Positions 40,718 to 42,967 of a DNA stretch of 42,967 nt are shown here, piece by piece. Under the pieces are notes generated by a model. It worked only from the letters and a program-made list of their open reading frames with translations. It ran no database searches and was not told the origin of the DNA. Made by a program: the position numbers and the translations under genes. Source of the DNA: Solirubrobacterales bacterium (GTDB taxonomy: Bacteria; Actinomycetota; Thermoleophilia; Solirubrobacterales; Solirubrobacteraceae); NCBI GenBank assembly GCA_019244745.1, contig JAFASF010000274.1:1-42967 (forward strand), read 5' to 3'. The stretch's first letter is position 1, and every line of letters starts with the position of its first letter.

Positions 40718-41671
40718 TCACCCGCCGGCGGCCGTGTCCAGCGCGACCTCCGCCGGCGATGGCTTCCGCGCCCGCCTTCGTGGGAGCCGCGACAGTGCGA
40801 CGCCCGCCAGGCAGAGGACACCCCCGGGCAGTGCCAGCAGGGGCGGGACCTCGCCGAGGATGGCCCAGCCCATCAGCACGGCGAGCGGAGGCACCAGGTA
40901 GGTGGTCGATCCCATGCGCCCGGCGCTCGTCCGCGCCAGCGCGTACGCCCAGAGCGCGAATCCGATCGCGGTCGGCACCATCCCCAGATAAATCGTCCAG
41001 GCGATCGCGGCGCCGCTTGCGCGACCGAGCTGGTGCGCGAGCGTCGGAGCGTACGGGAGGCATGCCACCGCCCCGATCGTGCAGGCAAGCCACGTGACGG
41101 CCAGGCCCGAGTGGCGCCGCAAGACGGGTTTCTGGGCGACGACGCCGCCGGCGTAGGCCAGCGCGGCGACCACGCACAGGACCGCGCCCCAGGTCTGCCC
41201 GATCCCATGGCGCGAGATCGCGATCCCGATGACCGCGACGCCGGCGAACGAGACGATGCACCCCACGAGCAACCTGGGTGGGAAGCCCTCCTGGAGGACC
41301 AGCCCGGCCAGAATCGCGATCAGGATCGGGCCGACGTTGACCAGCATCGCCGCGATCCCGGCATCGACGCGGCGCTCGGCCGCGTTCAGCGCCACGTTGT
41401 AGAGCCCGAACCAGAGCGCGCCGCAGACCACGGTGCCCGCCAGCGCGCGCCCCCTCGGCAGTCGTTCCCGCCGGGCGAGCACGAACGCACCGAGCGCGAT
41501 GCTCCCGACGAGCAACCGCGCGAGCGCGAGCGCGCCCGGCGCCAGCTCTCTCCCGGCCGAGCGGATCCCGATGAACGCCGAGGCCCACACGCCGACCGTG
41601 ACGAGCGCGGCGCACACGGCGAGCAAGCGCTCGTCCCGAGCGGGTGAGCTCCTGACATTGGCCGGGGTCAT
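40718..41671 (-). CDS. EamA (drug/metabolite) transporter
   Basis: The 317-residue protein has ten hydrophobic helices in two EamA repeats: AALVTVGVWASAFIGIRSAG (first helix, with the typical WASAF), LALARLLVGSIALGAF, AAMLVNVGPILIAILAGLVL, GVAVIGIAISRHGIG, then the second repeat with AGGVVAQKPVLRR, TIYLGMVPTAIGFALWAYAL and TTYLVPPLAVLMGWAILGEV. It probably exports an amino acid or amine. It sits between an LLM oxidoreductase (82 bases upstream) and the GS-like gene (28 bases downstream), all on the minus strand. A shared role in amine metabolism is likely but unproven. Confidence 0.9.
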   Translation of the reverse strand: MTPANVRSSPARDERLLAVCAALVTVGVWASAFIGIRSAGRELAPGALALARLLVGSIALGAFVLARRERLPRGRALAGTVVCGALWFGLYNVALNAAERRVDAGIAAMLVNVGPILIAILAGLVLQEGFPPRLLVGCIVSFAGVAVIGIAISRHGIGQTWGAVLCVVAALAYAGGVVAQKPVLRRHSGLAVTWLACTIGAVACLPYAPTLAHQLGRASGAAIAWTIYLGMVPTAIGFALWAYALARTSAGRMGSTTYLVPPLAVLMGWAILGEVPPLLALPGGVLCLAGVALSRLPRRRARKPSPAEVALDTAAGG

Positions 41672-41753
41672 CTCACGGGTCCGTCAATGGAACGCCGCCG
41701 CTGGTCATCCTGTGAGACGCACGGAGAAGACCGTAGCGAGGCCCGGATGATCG

Positions 41754-42662
41754 TCAGGCCAGCGCTGGGAGGACCTCGGCGGCGAGGCGCTCCATCTGCT
41801 GCGCGTCATCGAACATGGGGTTCAGCTGGATCAGCTCGGCGCCGGCGGCCGACACCTCGCGCAACCCTCGCACGCACTCCTCAGGCGTACCCGTGACCGC
41901 CACTGCAGCCATCCCCTCGCGACCGTAGTGACGGCGCAGCGCGGCCTCCATCTCCTCTCGGGCTCGCGCCGGCCGGTCGTCGACGGCGATGTAGACGCGC
42001 TTGGCGATCGCGAAGTTATCGGGGTCTCGTCGGCTTTCCCGGAGTGCCTCGCGAACGACCTCCACCTGCTCGGCGAACCGCGCGGTCGTGGTCGAGCCGG
42101 CGCCGAAGAAGCCGGCGCCGACCCGGACCGCGCGCCGGAGCGCGGCGGGGTGGTTGCCGCCGACCCAGATCGGCGGGTGGGGCTTCTGGAGCGGCTTGGG
42201 CTCCATCGCGGCCCCGTCGAGCTGCCAGAAGCGCCCCTGAAACGTGATCCGGGACTCCGTCCAGCACGCCTTCATGAGCGCGAGACCTTCGCTGAAGCGA
42301 CCCACGATGCGGTCATCGACACCGAAGGCGGAGAACATCCTGCCTCGGCCTCCGGTGCCGACGCCCACCTCGAGGCGGCCTCCACTCAGCTGGTCGAGCG
42401 TGCTGAGGCTCTTGGCCAGGTGGATCGGGCTGTGTAGCGGCGTAACGAACACCGCGCAGCCCAGCCGCAGCCGATTCGTGCTCGCGGCCGCATAGGCCAT
42501 GGTCTCGATCGGGGCCAGATTGGACGCAGGGCCGAGAATGCCCTCCTGGGTCCAGGCGCTGTGGAAGCCGAGCTGCTCGGCTCGGCGTAGATAAGCGCGA
42601 AACGCGCTGGGGTCGAAGCGCTCATCGCCGACGTGCTGGGGAATTGAGATCGCAAACCGCAT
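41754..42662 (-). CDS. LLM-class F420-dependent oxidoreductase
   Basis: The 302-residue TIM-barrel enzyme begins MRFAISIPQHVGDERFDPSA with the usual first strand, then LGFHSAWTQEGILG, LGCAVFVTPLHSPIHLAKSL, STLDQLSGGRLEVGVGTGGR and PPIWVGGNHPAALRRAVRVG, all standard LLM signatures. F420 rather than FMN is inferred from the actinobacterial setting. Substrate is unknown. ATG 42662 starts the first strand; a possible TTG upstream adds an unconserved Arg-rich segment. There is no ribosome site on this strand before the ATG. It leads the probable operon with EamA and GS-like genes. Confidence 0.88.
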   Translation of the reverse strand: MRFAISIPQHVGDERFDPSAFRAYLRRAEQLGFHSAWTQEGILGPASNLAPIETMAYAAASTNRLRLGCAVFVTPLHSPIHLAKSLSTLDQLSGGRLEVGVGTGGRGRMFSAFGVDDRIVGRFSEGLALMKACWTESRITFQGRFWQLDGAAMEPKPLQKPHPPIWVGGNHPAALRRAVRVGAGFFGAGSTTTARFAEQVEVVREALRESRRDPDNFAIAKRVYIAVDDRPARAREEMEAALRRHYGREGMAAVAVTGTPEECVRGLREVSAAGAELIQLNPMFDDAQQMERLAAEVLPALA

Positions 42663-42708
42663 AGGGAGGAAGAATGACGCTAGCCAGCCGGGCCGGCGAC
42701 GAGGGACC

Positions 42709-42747
42709 GTGGGCAATAACTGTCGCTATCCGGTAGATATTGCCCAC
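42709..42747. repeat. Perfect 10-base inverted repeat before LLM gene
   Basis: GTGGGCAATA (42709-42718) and TATTGCCCAC (42738-42747) are perfect reverse complements separated by 19 bases. The repeat lies 47 bases upstream of the LLM start and just past the stop of the epimerase-like gene. It could be a paired operator or a terminator stem; the A+T content of the inner arms and lack of a T run favour an operator. Confidence 0.5.
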
Positions 42748-42764
42748 GCTCCCAGTGCAGGGGT

Positions 42765-42967
42765 TCAGAAGTGGCGCTGGAGTTCGTTCGCGTACGAGCG
42801 GCCGAGGGAGGGGCCGTTCTCGGCGAGCCATTCGCTGAAAGCGATGCGTCGAGCGGCGGCTGATGGGAGACGAGCAGCCCGGCGGTCAGACCGCGGATCT
42901 CCTCGGGCGTGAGGACGACGTCGCGAACGATGACGCCGAGGGCGCGCGACATGTACGCCATCGCTAC
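42765..42967 (-). CDS. 3' end of an NAD-dependent epimerase/dehydratase-like gene, apparent frameshift
   Basis: The visible C-terminal part reads MSRALGVIVRDVVLTPEEIR and GLTAGLLVSHQPPLD in one frame, then IAFSEWLAENGPSLGRSYAN and ELQRHF with a stop at 42765 in another. Actinobacterial epimerase-type SDRs end with just this sequence (VVLTxxEIxGLxAGLL, then WL-x-x-xxxxLGRxYAxEL), so the two frames belong together and a frameshift lies near 42853. It may be real or a sequencing error. The N-terminal Rossmann domain is outside the window. The family call rests on remembered C-terminal patterns. Confidence 0.5.
   Translation of the reverse strand, partial: SDGVHVARPRRHRSRRRPHARGDPRSDRRAARLPSAAARRIAFSEWLAENGPSLGRSYANELQRHF

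Noticed and set aside
39919-41647. Plus-strand open frames antisense to the GS-like and EamA genes
   Set aside because: Arg/Pro/Gly-rich composition without domains; both minus-strand genes are clear.
42674-42736. 20-codon plus-strand frame with AGGGAGGA before its ATG
   Set aside because: It overlaps the inverted repeat and LLM leader, is very short, and the purine stretch is probably chance.
1-42967. Mobile elements, CRISPR arrays, tRNA or rRNA genes
   Set aside because: No transposase motifs, terminal repeats, regularly spaced repeats or tRNA-like cloverleaf sequences were seen.

Overview
This is a high-GC (about two-thirds G+C) bacterial window with short intergenic gaps, many GTG starts and genes on both strands. 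An F420-type LLM oxidoreductase, an F420-type (DDN) nitroreductase, several large ECF sigma factors with a SnoaL-like tail, and GAP, DUF5995 and GH6 proteins point to a soil actinomycete. Thermoleophilia/Solirubrobacterales is my best guess, by inference only. I see no rRNA, tRNA, CRISPR array, prophage or transposase.

Left edge (1-4.2 kb): a graveyard of decayed genes. It holds the start of a glyoxalase, remnants of a glycolate-oxidase Fe-S subunit, possibly an IclR regulator and a GFA-family protein, a frameshifted Ser/Thr kinase start and a badly broken zinc alcohol dehydrogenase tail. Intact among them are a small serine hydrolase and a two-gene operon (amidohydrolase plus DUF59 Fe-S assembly factor). 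That operon looks like the accessory end of a propane-monooxygenase type cluster whose oxygenase is absent here.

4.3-9.9 kb: a Rossmann-DUF1772 fusion, a large Vps62-like membrane protein with a coiled coil, a YihY/BrkB membrane protein and a GAP-family membrane protein.

10.6-20.4 kb, the most interesting part: a one-directional block of oxidoreductase and stress-type genes. It holds two SDRs, two DUF899 thioredoxin-fold proteins, a DDN-type nitroreductase, an MFS exporter, a SnoaL-like protein and a GYD protein, interleaved with three ECF sigma genes: one intact, one cut off after region 2 and one with two frameshifts. A bipartite promoter-like element (CGATGAGT, then CCGTTTGAC, with identical spacing) occurs three times: before the first SDR, before the intact sigma gene and before the MFS gene. 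The simplest reading is a self-contained ECF regulon with autoregulation.

20.4-29 kb: DUF5995, a secreted GH6 glycosidase, transaldolase, a divergent pair of hydroxyquinol-type intradiol dioxygenase and HpaB/TftD-type flavin monooxygenase (aromatic catabolism), a polysaccharide deacetylase and an MDR oxidoreductase.

29-36 kb: divergent MarR regulators around an array of GTTG/CAAC operator half-sites, a LysM protein, a UBP zinc-finger protein, a second deacetylase that lacks the usual metal histidines, a PIN-like protein, a double-ACT protein, a small membrane protein divergent from an HTH regulator, a GNAT enzyme, an HU protein and a small conserved-looking hypothetical.

36-43 kb (minus strand): a translationally coupled signalling pair (response regulator fused to a thioredoxin-reductase-like flavoprotein without CxxC, then a histidine kinase with a cNMP-binding domain). 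Upstream of it lie a glutamine-synthetase-like enzyme, an EamA transporter and an LLM oxidoreductase in one probable operon, and finally the 3' end of an epimerase-like gene.
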